Origin: Dickeya undicola
GTDB taxonomy: Bacteria; Pseudomonadota; Gammaproteobacteria; Enterobacterales; Enterobacteriaceae
Direction: 5' to 3'
Assembly: GCF_000784735.1 (NCBI RefSeq)
Contig: NZ_JSYG01000012.1
Coordinates: 1-64,000, forward strand
Length of the DNA: 64,000 nucleotides
The position numbers were made by a program, and so were the translations under genes. Shown here one piece after another: positions 48,261-55,998 of this stretch (its first letter is position 1; every line of letters starts with the position of its first letter). The notes below the pieces were generated by a model. The model ran no database searches, had not been told where the DNA came from, and saw nothing but the letters and a program-made list of their open reading frames with translations.

Positions 48261-49980
48261 TTCATCCGCTGCGACCAGTGCTGAAAATTTAGGCGCTAAT
48301 TACGTCGCCCATGTCAGACAGCAATTCCCGACGGCGATTCTGGAAGAAGAACGGCAAACCGCCAATCAGTTGACCATCACCGTCAAACTTCACCAGTTGC
48401 CGGAGGTGGTGGAATACCTCTATTACCAGCACGGCGGCTGGCTGTCGGTGCTGTTCGGCAACGACGAACGTACCCTCAACGGCCATTTCGCCGTCTACTA
48501 TGTGTTGTCGATGGAACAGGGCGAAAAATGCTGGGTAGTGGTGAAAGCGCTGGTCAACCCAACGGTGCCGGAATTCCCGTCGGTAACGCCGCGCGTACCC
48601 GCCGCCGTGTGGGGTGAGCGCGAAGTACGCGACATGTACGGGCTGATCCCGGTTGGCCTGCCGGATGAGCGCCGCCTGGTGCTGCCGGACGACTGGCCGG
48701 ACGAACTCTACCCGCTGCGCAAAGACGCGATGGATTACCGCCAGCGCCCTGCCCCCACCCGTGACGACGAGTCCTACACCTTCGTCAATGAAGCCACCGG
48801 CGACACCCGTGTCGTGCCGATCGGCCCGATGCACATCACCTCCGACGAACCGGGGCACTTCCGGTTGTTCGTCGACGGTGAGCAGATTATCGACGCCGAC
48901 TACCGTTTGTTCTACGTCCATCGCGGCATGGAAAAGCTGGCGGAAACCCGTATGGGTTACAACGAAGTCACCTTCCTGTCTGACCGGGTGTGCGGCATCT
49001 GCGGTTTCACCCACAGCGTGGCGTATACCTCATCGATCGAGAACGCGCTGGGCGTGGTGGTGCCAGCGCGCGCGCATACCATCCGCAGCATTTTGCTGGA
49101 GGTCGAGCGCCTGCACAGTCACCTGCTGAATATTGGGCTGTCGAGCCACTTTGTCGGCTTCGACACCGGGTTCATGCAGTTCTTCCGGGTGCGTGAAAAA
49201 TCAATGCAGATAGCCGAGATGCTGACCGGCGCGCGCAAAACCTACGGCCTTAACCTGATTGGCGGCATTCGCCGCGACATTCTGAAAGAAGACCGCCTGA
49301 AGACCATCAAACTGATTCGTGAAATGCGCGAAGAAGTCACACAACTGACCGACATGCTGCTGAATACCGCCAATATGGCGCAGCGCACCCAGGGTATCGG
49401 CGTGCTCGACCGTCAGGTGGCGCGCGATTATAGCCCGGTAGGGCCGATGATCCGCGCCAGTGGCTTCCAGCGCGACGTGCGTGTTGACCACCCGTTCGCG
49501 GGCTATCTGGACCTGCCGATGGAACTGCATCACCTCGACGCCGGTGACGTTTACTCCCGTGTGCTGGTGCGGGTGCGGGAGGTGTTCACCTCGCTGGCGA
49601 TGATCGAGTTCGGGCTGGATAACATGCCGGAAGGGCCGATCCTCAACGAGCATATCCACTATCAGCCGCACAAGTTCGCACTGGGCTTTACCGAAGCGCC
49701 ACGCGGCGAAGACATTCACTGGAGTATGACCGGTGACAACCAGAAGCTGTTCCGCTGGCGTTGCCGCGCGGCCACCTATGCCAACTGGCCGGTGCTGCGC
49801 TTTATGCTGCGTGGCAACACGATATCAGACGCGCCGCTGATCATCGGTAGCCTCGACCCTTGTTACTCCTGTACCGACCGCGTCACGCTGGTGGATGTGC
49901 GCAAGAAAAAAATCACCACCGTGCCGTACAAAGAAATTGAGCGCTACGGGCTGGAACGTACCCGTTCGCCGCTGAAATGA
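48253..49980 (+). CDS. hyfG: [NiFe] hydrogenase-4 large subunit HyfG
   Basis: Catalytic subunit of 575 residues that reduces protons to H2. The N-terminal about 170 residues are NuoC-like ([23 protein letters not shown]); the rest is the NuoD/HycE-type large subunit. Nickel ligands are DRVCGICGF (Cys247, Cys250) and DPCYSCTDR (Cys537, Cys540). A 32-residue C-terminal extension after Arg543 is the expected HycI cleavage product. GTG 48253 overlaps the end of hyfF, with AGGAGA upstream. Confidence 0.95.
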   Translation: MINSSAATSAENLGANYVAHVRQQFPTAILEEERQTANQLTITVKLHQLPEVVEYLYYQHGGWLSVLFGNDERTLNGHFAVYYVLSMEQGEKCWVVVKALVNPTVPEFPSVTPRVPAAVWGEREVRDMYGLIPVGLPDERRLVLPDDWPDELYPLRKDAMDYRQRPAPTRDDESYTFVNEATGDTRVVPIGPMHITSDEPGHFRLFVDGEQIIDADYRLFYVHRGMEKLAETRMGYNEVTFLSDRVCGICGFTHSVAYTSSIENALGVVVPARAHTIRSILLEVERLHSHLLNIGLSSHFVGFDTGFMQFFRVREKSMQIAEMLTGARKTYGLNLIGGIRRDILKEDRLKTIKLIREMREEVTQLTDMLLNTANMAQRTQGIGVLDRQVARDYSPVGPMIRASGFQRDVRVDHPFAGYLDLPMELHHLDAGDVYSRVLVRVREVFTSLAMIEFGLDNMPEGPILNEHIHYQPHKFALGFTEAPRGEDIHWSMTGDNQKLFRWRCRAATYANWPVLRFMLRGNTISDAPLIIGSLDPCYSCTDRVTLVDVRKKKITTVPYKEIERYGLERTRSPLK

Positions 49981-49990
49981 GGGAGGCCCC

Positions 49991-50560
49991 ATGATTAAAC
50001 TGTTCAAAACCATCCTCAAAGCGGGTAACAGCACGGTGAAATACCCGTTCGCCCCGCTGGCGGTGCCCGCCGGATTTCGCGGCAAACCGGAGTACGACCC
50101 GGAGCAATGCATCGGTTGCGCGGCCTGTACCATGGCCTGCCCGGCCAACGCGCTGACCATGGCTAATGATCTGGATAACGGCACCCGCACCTGGCAACTG
50201 TTTCTCGGCCGCTGCATCTTCTGCGGCCGCTGTGAAGAAGTGTGCCCGACCCGCGCCATCGTGCTGTCGCAAGATTTCGAAATGGCGGTCGCCAGCAAGG
50301 CCGACCTGTATCAGCGAGCCACCTTTCGGTTGCTGAACTGCCATGTTTGCCAGCAGCCGTTCGCGCCACAGAAAGAGGTGGAGTACGCCATGGCGCTGCT
50401 GGCGCACGCCGGTGTGCCGGAAAGCGAGGTGGAATCTCGCCGTCATCAGTTCGAAACCTGTCCGGACTGCAAACGCAAACAAAACATGAACCATCAGGGC
50501 AACGTGCAGTTAAACCAGCACCTGTCCACCCCGACCACGCACAGGGGGAACGCACAATGA
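49991..50560 (+). CDS. hyfH: Hydrogenase-4 ferredoxin subunit HyfH
   Basis: NuoI-like subunit of 189 residues with two [4Fe-4S] motifs, [12 protein letters not shown] and [12 protein letters not shown] (about residues 40-50 and 77-87). Two further cysteine pairs lie near the C-terminus (CHVCQQPF and CPDCKRKQ), likely for a structural metal as in HycF/HyfH. It links HyfA to HyfI. The stop overlaps the hyfI ATG. Confidence 0.93.
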   Translation: MIKLFKTILKAGNSTVKYPFAPLAVPAGFRGKPEYDPEQCIGCAACTMACPANALTMANDLDNGTRTWQLFLGRCIFCGRCEEVCPTRAIVLSQDFEMAVASKADLYQRATFRLLNCHVCQQPFAPQKEVEYAMALLAHAGVPESEVESRRHQFETCPDCKRKQNMNHQGNVQLNQHLSTPTTHRGNAQ

Positions 50561-51345
50561 GTATGCTGCCCAACGGGGTTGATCACTACCAGACCACCCC
50601 GATTACACTGGATGAACAAGCCCAACAGCTGAAAAAGACACTGCTGAAGGACATCCAGCGCTCGGCCTATGTTTACCGTGTGGACTGCGGCGGTTGTAAC
50701 GGCTGCGAGATAGAAATTTTCTCCGCCATCACCCCGCTGTTCGACGCCGAACGCTTCGGCATCAAAGTGGTGGCATCGCCGCGCCACGCCGACATTCTGC
50801 TGTTTACCGGCGCGGTAACCCGCGCCATGCGAACCCCAGCGCTACGTGCCTATGAATCGGCACCGGATCCGAAAATCTGCATCTCCTACGGTGCCTGTGG
50901 CTGCGGCGGCGGCATCTTCCACGATTTGTACTGCGTGTGGGGCGGCAGCGACAAGATTGTGCCGATCGACGTCTACATCCCCGGTTGCCCGCCGACCCCA
51001 GCGGCAACCATTTATGGTTTCGCCGTGGCATTGGGGCTGCTGGAGCAAAAACTGCACGGCAGCGACCACCAACAGGCCGACCATGAAAAAGCCGCGCTGA
51101 TTCATGCGGCACTGCCGCTGGATTTACGGGTACGGGTGGAGCGGGAAGCCCGTTTAATGGCGGGGTATCGCCAGGGGCGAGAAATCAGCGATCGTTTCCT
51201 TGGGCTGCTGGAAAACCAGCCACTGGAAGGGTTTGAGCAACGGGTTACCGGCTGGCTTGATCAGCATAACGACCCTCGGCTGAACGAGATCGTCGGTCGC
51301 CTGCTGCGCATTTACCACGCCATGCTGAATGGGGAGATCCTGTGA
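50557..51345 (+). CDS. hyfI: [NiFe] hydrogenase-4 small subunit HyfI
   Basis: NuoB-like small subunit of 262 residues with the proximal [4Fe-4S] cluster ligands [26 protein letters not shown] and [14 protein letters not shown]. It passes electrons to HyfG. The frame opens at 50242 but that part is a shadow of hyfH; ATG 50557 overlaps the hyfH stop (ATGA). Confidence 0.93.
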   Translation: MSMLPNGVDHYQTTPITLDEQAQQLKKTLLKDIQRSAYVYRVDCGGCNGCEIEIFSAITPLFDAERFGIKVVASPRHADILLFTGAVTRAMRTPALRAYESAPDPKICISYGACGCGGGIFHDLYCVWGGSDKIVPIDVYIPGCPPTPAATIYGFAVALGLLEQKLHGSDHQQADHEKAALIHAALPLDLRVRVEREARLMAGYRQGREISDRFLGLLENQPLEGFEQRVTGWLDQHNDPRLNEIVGRLLRIYHAMLNGEIL

Positions 51346-51743
51346 TGAGTAGCGTGCGTTTCTATGCCCTGAACCGCAAATTTCTCGACAGCCGCGACAA
51401 AATACCGGAACAGGCACAGCAAGTGATGTATTACTCACTGGCTATCGGCCATCACGTCGGTGTTATCGACTGCCTGAAACAGGTGCTGCACTGCCCACTG
51501 GCAGGGTACGAAGGCTGGGTCGGCCAACTGAGCGATGATGAAGCCCGCCGCAAAATGCTGGGCCTGCTGCGCTTTGGCGAAATCACCATTGACCACACCC
51601 ACACCGCCCTGCTGGGCGGTGCATTCAGCGCACTAGCACCGCAAGACAGCAACCCGGAGTGGACCGCGACACTGATGGACTACCTCGCCGCCATGCAACG
51701 GGAACCGGCTCTTTATCTGATGGTGAAACGTATCGATGACTGA
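51345..51743 (+). CDS. hyfJ: HycH/HyfJ-type hydrogenase assembly protein
   Basis: Protein of 132 residues resembling E. coli HycH and HyfJ: LNRKFLDSRDKIPEQAQQV, MYYSLAIGHHVGVIDCLKQV and the C-terminal YLMVKRID. HycH helps assemble the mature large subunit; HyfJ is its hydrogenase-4 counterpart. ATG 51345 is used; a GTG one codon earlier is in frame. It overlaps the hyfI stop. Confidence 0.88.
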   Translation: MSSVRFYALNRKFLDSRDKIPEQAQQVMYYSLAIGHHVGVIDCLKQVLHCPLAGYEGWVGQLSDDEARRKMLGLLRFGEITIDHTHTALLGGAFSALAPQDSNPEWTATLMDYLAAMQREPALYLMVKRIDD

Positions 51744-52230
51744 ACATCTGCATAATGAAGCGCCACTGTATATCGAAAACATGGTGCTGACCGTCGGGAA
51801 CACCCTGATGGGCGATGATGGTGCCGGTCCGCTGCTGGCGGAACGCATGAGCCAGCAGCCCGTAGCGGGTTGGTCGGTGATTGACGGCGGCGCTATCCCG
51901 GAAAATGCCGCCCACACGCTGCGGGAACTGAAGCCCCGCCGCCTGCTGGTGGTGGACGCCACCGATATGGGGCTTGCACCCGGTGAAATCCGCATCGTCG
52001 ACCCGGACCGTATCGCCGAAGATATGCTGATGAATACCCACAGCCTGCCGCTGAATTACCTGATCGACAGCCTGAAGGAAGACATTCCCGAGGTGATTTT
52101 CGTCGGCATCCAACCAATGCTGGTGGCGTTCTACTTCCCGATTAGCCCGGAAGTAACCCAGGCGGTGGACACCCTGTATCAGCGCTTATCCGGCTGGGAG
52201 GAGAACGGCGGGTTTGAGGTGCTGGCGTGA
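51736..52230 (+). CDS. hycI: Hydrogenase maturation protease HycI
   Basis: Nickel-dependent endopeptidase of 164 residues that removes the C-terminal peptide of HyfG. GNTLMGDDGAGP holds the metal Asp (near residue 28), VVDATDMGLAPGEIRI the second Asp, and NTHSLPLNYLID the His. The start at 51736 gives about 12 residues more than E. coli HycI; Met16 at 51781 is an alternative without a ribosome site. The E. coli hyf operon lacks its own protease gene, and here no hyfR or focB follows. Confidence 0.93.
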   Translation: MTEHLHNEAPLYIENMVLTVGNTLMGDDGAGPLLAERMSQQPVAGWSVIDGGAIPENAAHTLRELKPRRLLVVDATDMGLAPGEIRIVDPDRIAEDMLMNTHSLPLNYLIDSLKEDIPEVIFVGIQPMLVAFYFPISPEVTQAVDTLYQRLSGWEENGGFEVLA

Positions 52231-52264
52231 ATAATAACACCGGTAATAACCGGTGTTATTTCTT
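52231..52264 (+). terminator. Terminator of the hyf operon
   Basis: A 12-base perfect stem (AATAACACCGGT / ACCGGTGTTATT, 52233-52244 with 52249-52260) follows the hycI stop directly and ends in TTTCTT. It closes the operon before the accessory insertion. Confidence 0.8.
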
Positions 52265-52305
52265 AAAAAAGAGAAACACATGCGTTTACAATACACCGTC
52301 AATAA

Positions 52306-53016
52306 TTACCCCACACTATTCTTGTTATCTTTTTCAAGATACTCCTGAAAAAGAACCCGTGCATATTGAATTCCTAACCTTTCAATAATAAATCGCGATG
52401 TAAAAATTAAAATCAGCGCAAAGAAATCATAAGCCAATGTAATATGAAATGCCCATTTAGGGAATAAACCATCCCAATATATATATCCACATACAATCCC
52501 TGCGAGTAGTGCAGGGACACTAGCACCGATTAGATTCCTGAAAAAACCGTATTCAATATTAAATCGTAATAGTTTTTTTGGATTTCCAACAAATTTTCGT
52601 ATCCGACCAACAATATCAGCATTATGGCGACGAACTTGATGATTATCTCCCATAACTTGAGATAATAGAGCAATTTGAAAATCTTTTTGAATTTTTTTGT
52701 CAATATTATCTCGCTGAGCACTACTCATCTCTATATTTGTTGCTAAAAGCAATCGGGTAGTAGGAAAATTCAATTCATCCTTTGAGACCCAACGCTGGAA
52801 TATCTCTAATCCAATGAATCGATTAACCTGCATCATAAAATAGACTAATGCTGCTGAAGCGACACCTTTACCAAATAACCATGTCATAGTATCGGATTCC
52901 AACCATTGACTTGCTTGAGTATCAAACAAGACATTGCATAATAATAAAATTGGCGGTGCGGCCAACGCCGTTGGCGCGAGGCGAGCCTTAAAAGTATACT
53001 CACTCATGATAATCAT
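52306..53016 (-). CDS. Predicted membrane protein, partner of MBL-fold protein
   Basis: Protein of 236 residues, function not recognised. Hydrophobic segments lie at about residues 14-28 (PTALAAPPILLLCNVLF), 45-65 (ASAALVYFMMQV), 160-180 (LIGASVPALLAGIVCGYIYW) and 187-207 (FHITLAYDFFALILIFTSRF), with a cytoplasmic-looking basic middle of about 90 residues. The start forms an ATGA overlap with the upstream MBL gene; a second ATG three codons later is possible. Strongly AT-rich except for the first 80 bases. The tight coupling suggests that it anchors or is controlled by the MBL protein. Confidence 0.75.
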   Translation of the reverse strand: MIIMSEYTFKARLAPTALAAPPILLLCNVLFDTQASQWLESDTMTWLFGKGVASAALVYFMMQVNRFIGLEIFQRWVSKDELNFPTTRLLLATNIEMSSAQRDNIDKKIQKDFQIALLSQVMGDNHQVRRHNADIVGRIRKFVGNPKKLLRFNIEYGFFRNLIGASVPALLAGIVCGYIYWDGLFPKWAFHITLAYDFFALILIFTSRFIIERLGIQYARVLFQEYLEKDNKNSVG

Positions 53017-53873
53017 ATACTGTATGCACGAAAAGTCGGCATTCCCGAAGAAGGCACCGTCACCAAAATGTGTCCATCGTTACGCGTTGTTAATACTTTC
53101 CGTCTAGATTCATCTCCAGAGCCTGATGTATATACAACCCCATCGCTTCTTACATGATTAGAATATGAGTTTGACATTCCATTCTGAGTACCATGAATAA
53201 TCTCTTTATCTGATATAATCACGCAATCTGGCTGACAGTAATCAAATACACCCGCATGATATCCATTCTCTCTACCGTGGTGTGCTGCTACAAAAATATT
53301 CGATTTTCCAAGCCAACTTTGGACATCAGTCTTTGACAACATCAACTCCCAACTTCTTCTTTCTAGGTCACCTGGTATACAAATAGTTATATCACCATAC
53401 TTAATGAAAATCATTTGGCTCAAGTGGTTTGTTTCGATAGGAATACCAGCCTCCCTAAGTTCATCTTGCTGTAGCAGAAATCGTTTTTTAGTAAATGGTG
53501 GGTTGTAATTTTCTACAGATGATGTATATCGATTACGAATATCCTCCAAAGTATCTAATGCAGTAGTGGATTCGCTCTTTAAATCACGAATCTGATTCAT
53601 GGATAAATTATTAGGCAGCAATACACTTTTAATATCTACAAATCCATTTACTCTTGGCAAATCACTAAAATGGTCATGATCGTAATTCGTAATAATCAAA
53701 CTACGAAGGCACTCTTTATTATTTTCCCTAGGAAGATATTTTTTAAAATCATCAATAGGATGAAAATTATCATCATGCCCACAATCAACCATCATAGCAT
53801 AATTATTATCTTCAGGAACAACTCCGATACATTGACCTAATGCCACATTATATATAATAAATTTACAAGTCAT
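53013..53873 (-). CDS. Metallo-beta-lactamase fold protein, ComEC-like
   Basis: Soluble protein of 286 residues resembling the MBL domain of ComEC and related hydrolases. The metal motif region is IITNYDHDHFSDLPRV (near residue 60), where the first His of the usual HxxxDH pattern is Asn. ITICIPGDLERRSWELML (near 166) is the GD-loop and NIFVAAHHGRENGY (near 190) the conserved AHHG motif. No signal peptide or membrane segment is present. It is followed at a 4-bp overlap by a membrane-protein gene. AT-rich, unlike the hyf genes on the left. A nuclease or cyclic-nucleotide phosphodiesterase activity is possible but unproven. Confidence 0.75.
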   Translation of the reverse strand: MTCKFIIYNVALGQCIGVVPEDNNYAMMVDCGHDDNFHPIDDFKKYLPRENNKECLRSLIITNYDHDHFSDLPRVNGFVDIKSVLLPNNLSMNQIRDLKSESTTALDTLEDIRNRYTSSVENYNPPFTKKRFLLQQDELREAGIPIETNHLSQMIFIKYGDITICIPGDLERRSWELMLSKTDVQSWLGKSNIFVAAHHGRENGYHAGVFDYCQPDCVIISDKEIIHGTQNGMSNSYSNHVRSDGVVYTSGSGDESRRKVLTTRNDGHILVTVPSSGMPTFRAYSI

Positions 53874-54169
53874 ATATTATCCCTTACGATTAGCACTATT
53901 ACGAACAATAATAAAAGCATTTCTTTTTATGAAAGATGATGCAGAATTAAATATATCATACATTTAATTTATCTCTACAAATTCAAACTCAATTATTATC
54001 ACATAAATAATTTACATGATTATAATTTATGATGTATTTGATTATTGGAAAATAACCATTGAATAAATAACAAAAAAAAAAATTAAATGAAGATTTAAAT
54101 TACAAGCTCCGCATCCATCAATGAGCATGGGTATATAGAAATGGTAATAAACAGGATTACTCCTCTACA
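53874..54169. other. AT-rich spacer in the accessory insertion
   Basis: About 300 bases, almost wholly A and T, with the promoter of the MBL unit and poly-A runs. No gene is supported. Confidence 0.6.
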
Positions 54170-54661
54170 TTATTCTTTTTCTTCCAGTTGCAACACGGTA
54201 TGCGCCAGGCTAACCACCGTCGCCAGGCTGACATGGGTATTTTTATTCAGCGACTTATACAGGCTGGTGCGGCTTTTCGCCCCCGCCTCTTTGGCGACAG
54301 TACTGTTGCCGTGCTTTGCCACCGCGATTTTTAACGCCGCTTGCAGAATTTCCGGCCGGTTTTCAATCACGGCATCATAGAAGGCGCGAGAAATAACATC
54401 AGCGAAGTTATTTTCCCGCACCGCCAACGTGTGGCTGACATACTCCCCTTTTTTTCGCAATTCCGACGCGGAAATCTTGATATCTGGTGACCATTCCAGT
54501 GCACCATCCGGCAACAGTCCAAACTTGATGAACAGGCTGGCGTTCGAAAATACCGGGCTGGAGGCATACTGATAAAGATTGATGTCGCAAACCAAACCAT
54601 CTTCATAGGTCAGGCGCAACGAAAAGTCACCAATAACATCAACTTCTACGATTTTATGCAT
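54170..54661 (-). CDS. DUF2442-HTH protein, antitoxin-like
   Basis: Protein of 163 residues. Residues about 1-75 resemble DUF2442 (VIGDFSLRLTYEDGLVCDINLY, LEWSPDIKISASELRKK). Residues about 90-163 resemble the HTH of HigA-like or addiction-module antidotes (STVAKEAGAKSRTSLYKSLNK, SLATVVSLAHTVLQ). The gene follows a DUF4160 gene with a 7-base gap. By architecture it would be the antitoxin and repressor. GC content is close to the chromosome, unlike the MBL pair to its left. Confidence 0.75.
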   Translation of the reverse strand: MHKIVEVDVIGDFSLRLTYEDGLVCDINLYQYASSPVFSNASLFIKFGLLPDGALEWSPDIKISASELRKKGEYVSHTLAVRENNFADVISRAFYDAVIENRPEILQAALKIAVAKHGNSTVAKEAGAKSRTSLYKSLNKNTHVSLATVVSLAHTVLQLEEKE

Positions 54662-54668
54662 AAGTTCC

Positions 54669-54932
54669 TCACAGTTTTCCCGGATTTCGCCCCACTACCG
54701 CCCGCTCCCACATACTCAGCAGTTGTTCCCGATGGGTTCTGATATGTGCAAGCGCCAGTTTGCGCTTGTTATTCGGCAGATATCCTTCGATCTCGGTTCC
54801 GGTACGAATACTGATGATCAGCTCATGGTTGCCGTAGCAGACATGAACGTGCGGCAAGTGGTGCCGTTCATCATCGTAAAAGTACAAATGGAAGATTAAC
54901 CCTGCCAGTCTGTCAATCTCAGGCATTGGCAC
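54669..54932 (-). CDS. DUF4160 protein, toxin-like partner
   Basis: Small protein of 87 residues of the DUF4160 family, recognised from GLIFHLYFYDDERHHLPHVHV (in two blocks: FHLYFYDDERHH and LPHVHVCYG) and the C-terminal NKRKLALAHIRTHREQLLSMW. DUF4160 and DUF2442 genes often occur side by side, and the pair is thought to be a toxin-antitoxin-like module. The biochemical role is unknown. Confidence 0.75.
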   Translation of the reverse strand: MPMPEIDRLAGLIFHLYFYDDERHHLPHVHVCYGNHELIISIRTGTEIEGYLPNNKRKLALAHIRTHREQLLSMWERAVVGRNPGKL

Positions 54933-55421
54933 TCCTTGTCAATGAATAGCGTAACACCGTATCCCAAGGGATACAATCACCCTATTTCAGTCTTCCGCCC
55001 AGCAAAAGGCTTCATATTGATTTCACTGAGAAATAAAAAGCCACTGCGCAGCGCTGAAATAGGCGGGTAAAGCGCCATCGCGCTGAAGACACCATAAAGG
55101 CCAGGCTTTCTCACCTCGACAGGCTGTTTTCAACACTGGAACACGCTTCGCACTAGATGGGGTTATTTGTCTGTCACTGCGACCTGCATCGCACCGGGCA
55201 CACATCGTCAAATCTGCCGAATCTCGTCGTCCGACACTCGTCACTGACGGGTAAAAGGTGATTTACTTTCGAAGGAACTACTTTAAATATATTTAAAATC
55301 AATACCATAAATCATAAGCATTCATTCTGGCATAAACCCTGCTTTATGGGTGGTGATGTGTCGGTGGCTACGTCGTCGACATAACCCTTAGTCCATCAGA
55401 GCCGCGGAAGGAGACCCTGTC
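54933..55421. other. Region between the accessory insertion and hydN
   Basis: No gene is supported (a 73-codon minus-strand frame at 55023-55244 has no domain). It contains the hydN-fdhF promoter region. The right edge of the insertion probably lies in the first half. Confidence 0.55.
55328..55343 (+). promoter_or_regulatory. Sigma-54 promoter of hydN-fdhF
   Basis: TGGCATAAACCCTGCT has the invariant GG and GC of -24/-12 promoters at correct spacing. It lies about 80 bases before the hydN start. E. coli hydN and fdhF promoters are also RpoN and FhlA dependent. Confidence 0.85.
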
Positions 55422-55964
55422 ATGAACCGGTTCGTTTTAGCAGACCCCAGGAAATGTATTGGCTGCCGCACCTGCGAAGTTGCCTGTGTGTTGGCGCACA
55501 GCGATGGTAACCCGTCGTCGCTGTCGCCAGAGCATTTCACACCGCGCCTGAAAGTGGTGAAGGGGCTGAATGTCAGTACCACCATTCAATGCCGCCACTG
55601 TGAAGACGCGCCTTGCGCCAATGTTTGCCCGAATGGGGCTATCGAACACGCAGGCGACCATATCCGGGTGCAGCAAGAGAAATGCATTGGTTGTAAAACC
55701 TGCGTAGTGGCCTGCCCTTACGGTGCCATGACGGTGATCAGTAAACCGGTAGCGCGTATCAGCCATTATCAGACGCTGGGCAACTGCATCAAGGCAGAGG
55801 CGCATAAGTGCGATCTGTGTGAAGGTCGCGCCAACGGCCCGGCCTGTGTTGAAGTCTGCCCGACCAAAGCCCTGCGCCTGATAAGCAGAGAAGACATTCA
55901 GGAAATGATCCAACGTAAACAGCGGCGCGCTGCACTGGATGAAGCCGCGGAAATGAAATTCTGA
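55422..55964 (+). CDS. hydN: Electron-transfer protein HydN
   Basis: Ferredoxin-like protein of 180 residues with four [4Fe-4S] motifs (CIGCRTCEVAC, CRHCEDAPCANVC, CIGCKTCVVAC, CDLCEGRANGPACVEVC). HydN supports formate dehydrogenase H activity, probably as an electron carrier or assembly factor. It directly precedes fdhF with 34 bases between, an order that supports co-transcription from the sigma-54 promoter. Confidence 0.93.
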   Translation: MNRFVLADPRKCIGCRTCEVACVLAHSDGNPSSLSPEHFTPRLKVVKGLNVSTTIQCRHCEDAPCANVCPNGAIEHAGDHIRVQQEKCIGCKTCVVACPYGAMTVISKPVARISHYQTLGNCIKAEAHKCDLCEGRANGPACVEVCPTKALRLISREDIQEMIQRKQRRAALDEAAEMKF

Positions 55965-55998
55965 GCGTGCCGTCGGTACGATGAAGGAGAGCAATGTC

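Noticed and set aside
55160-55260. FhlA site before hydN
   Set aside because: TGTC and CGAC words are present (around TGTCACTGCGACC) but the spacing is off by one from the target pattern, so it is not listed.
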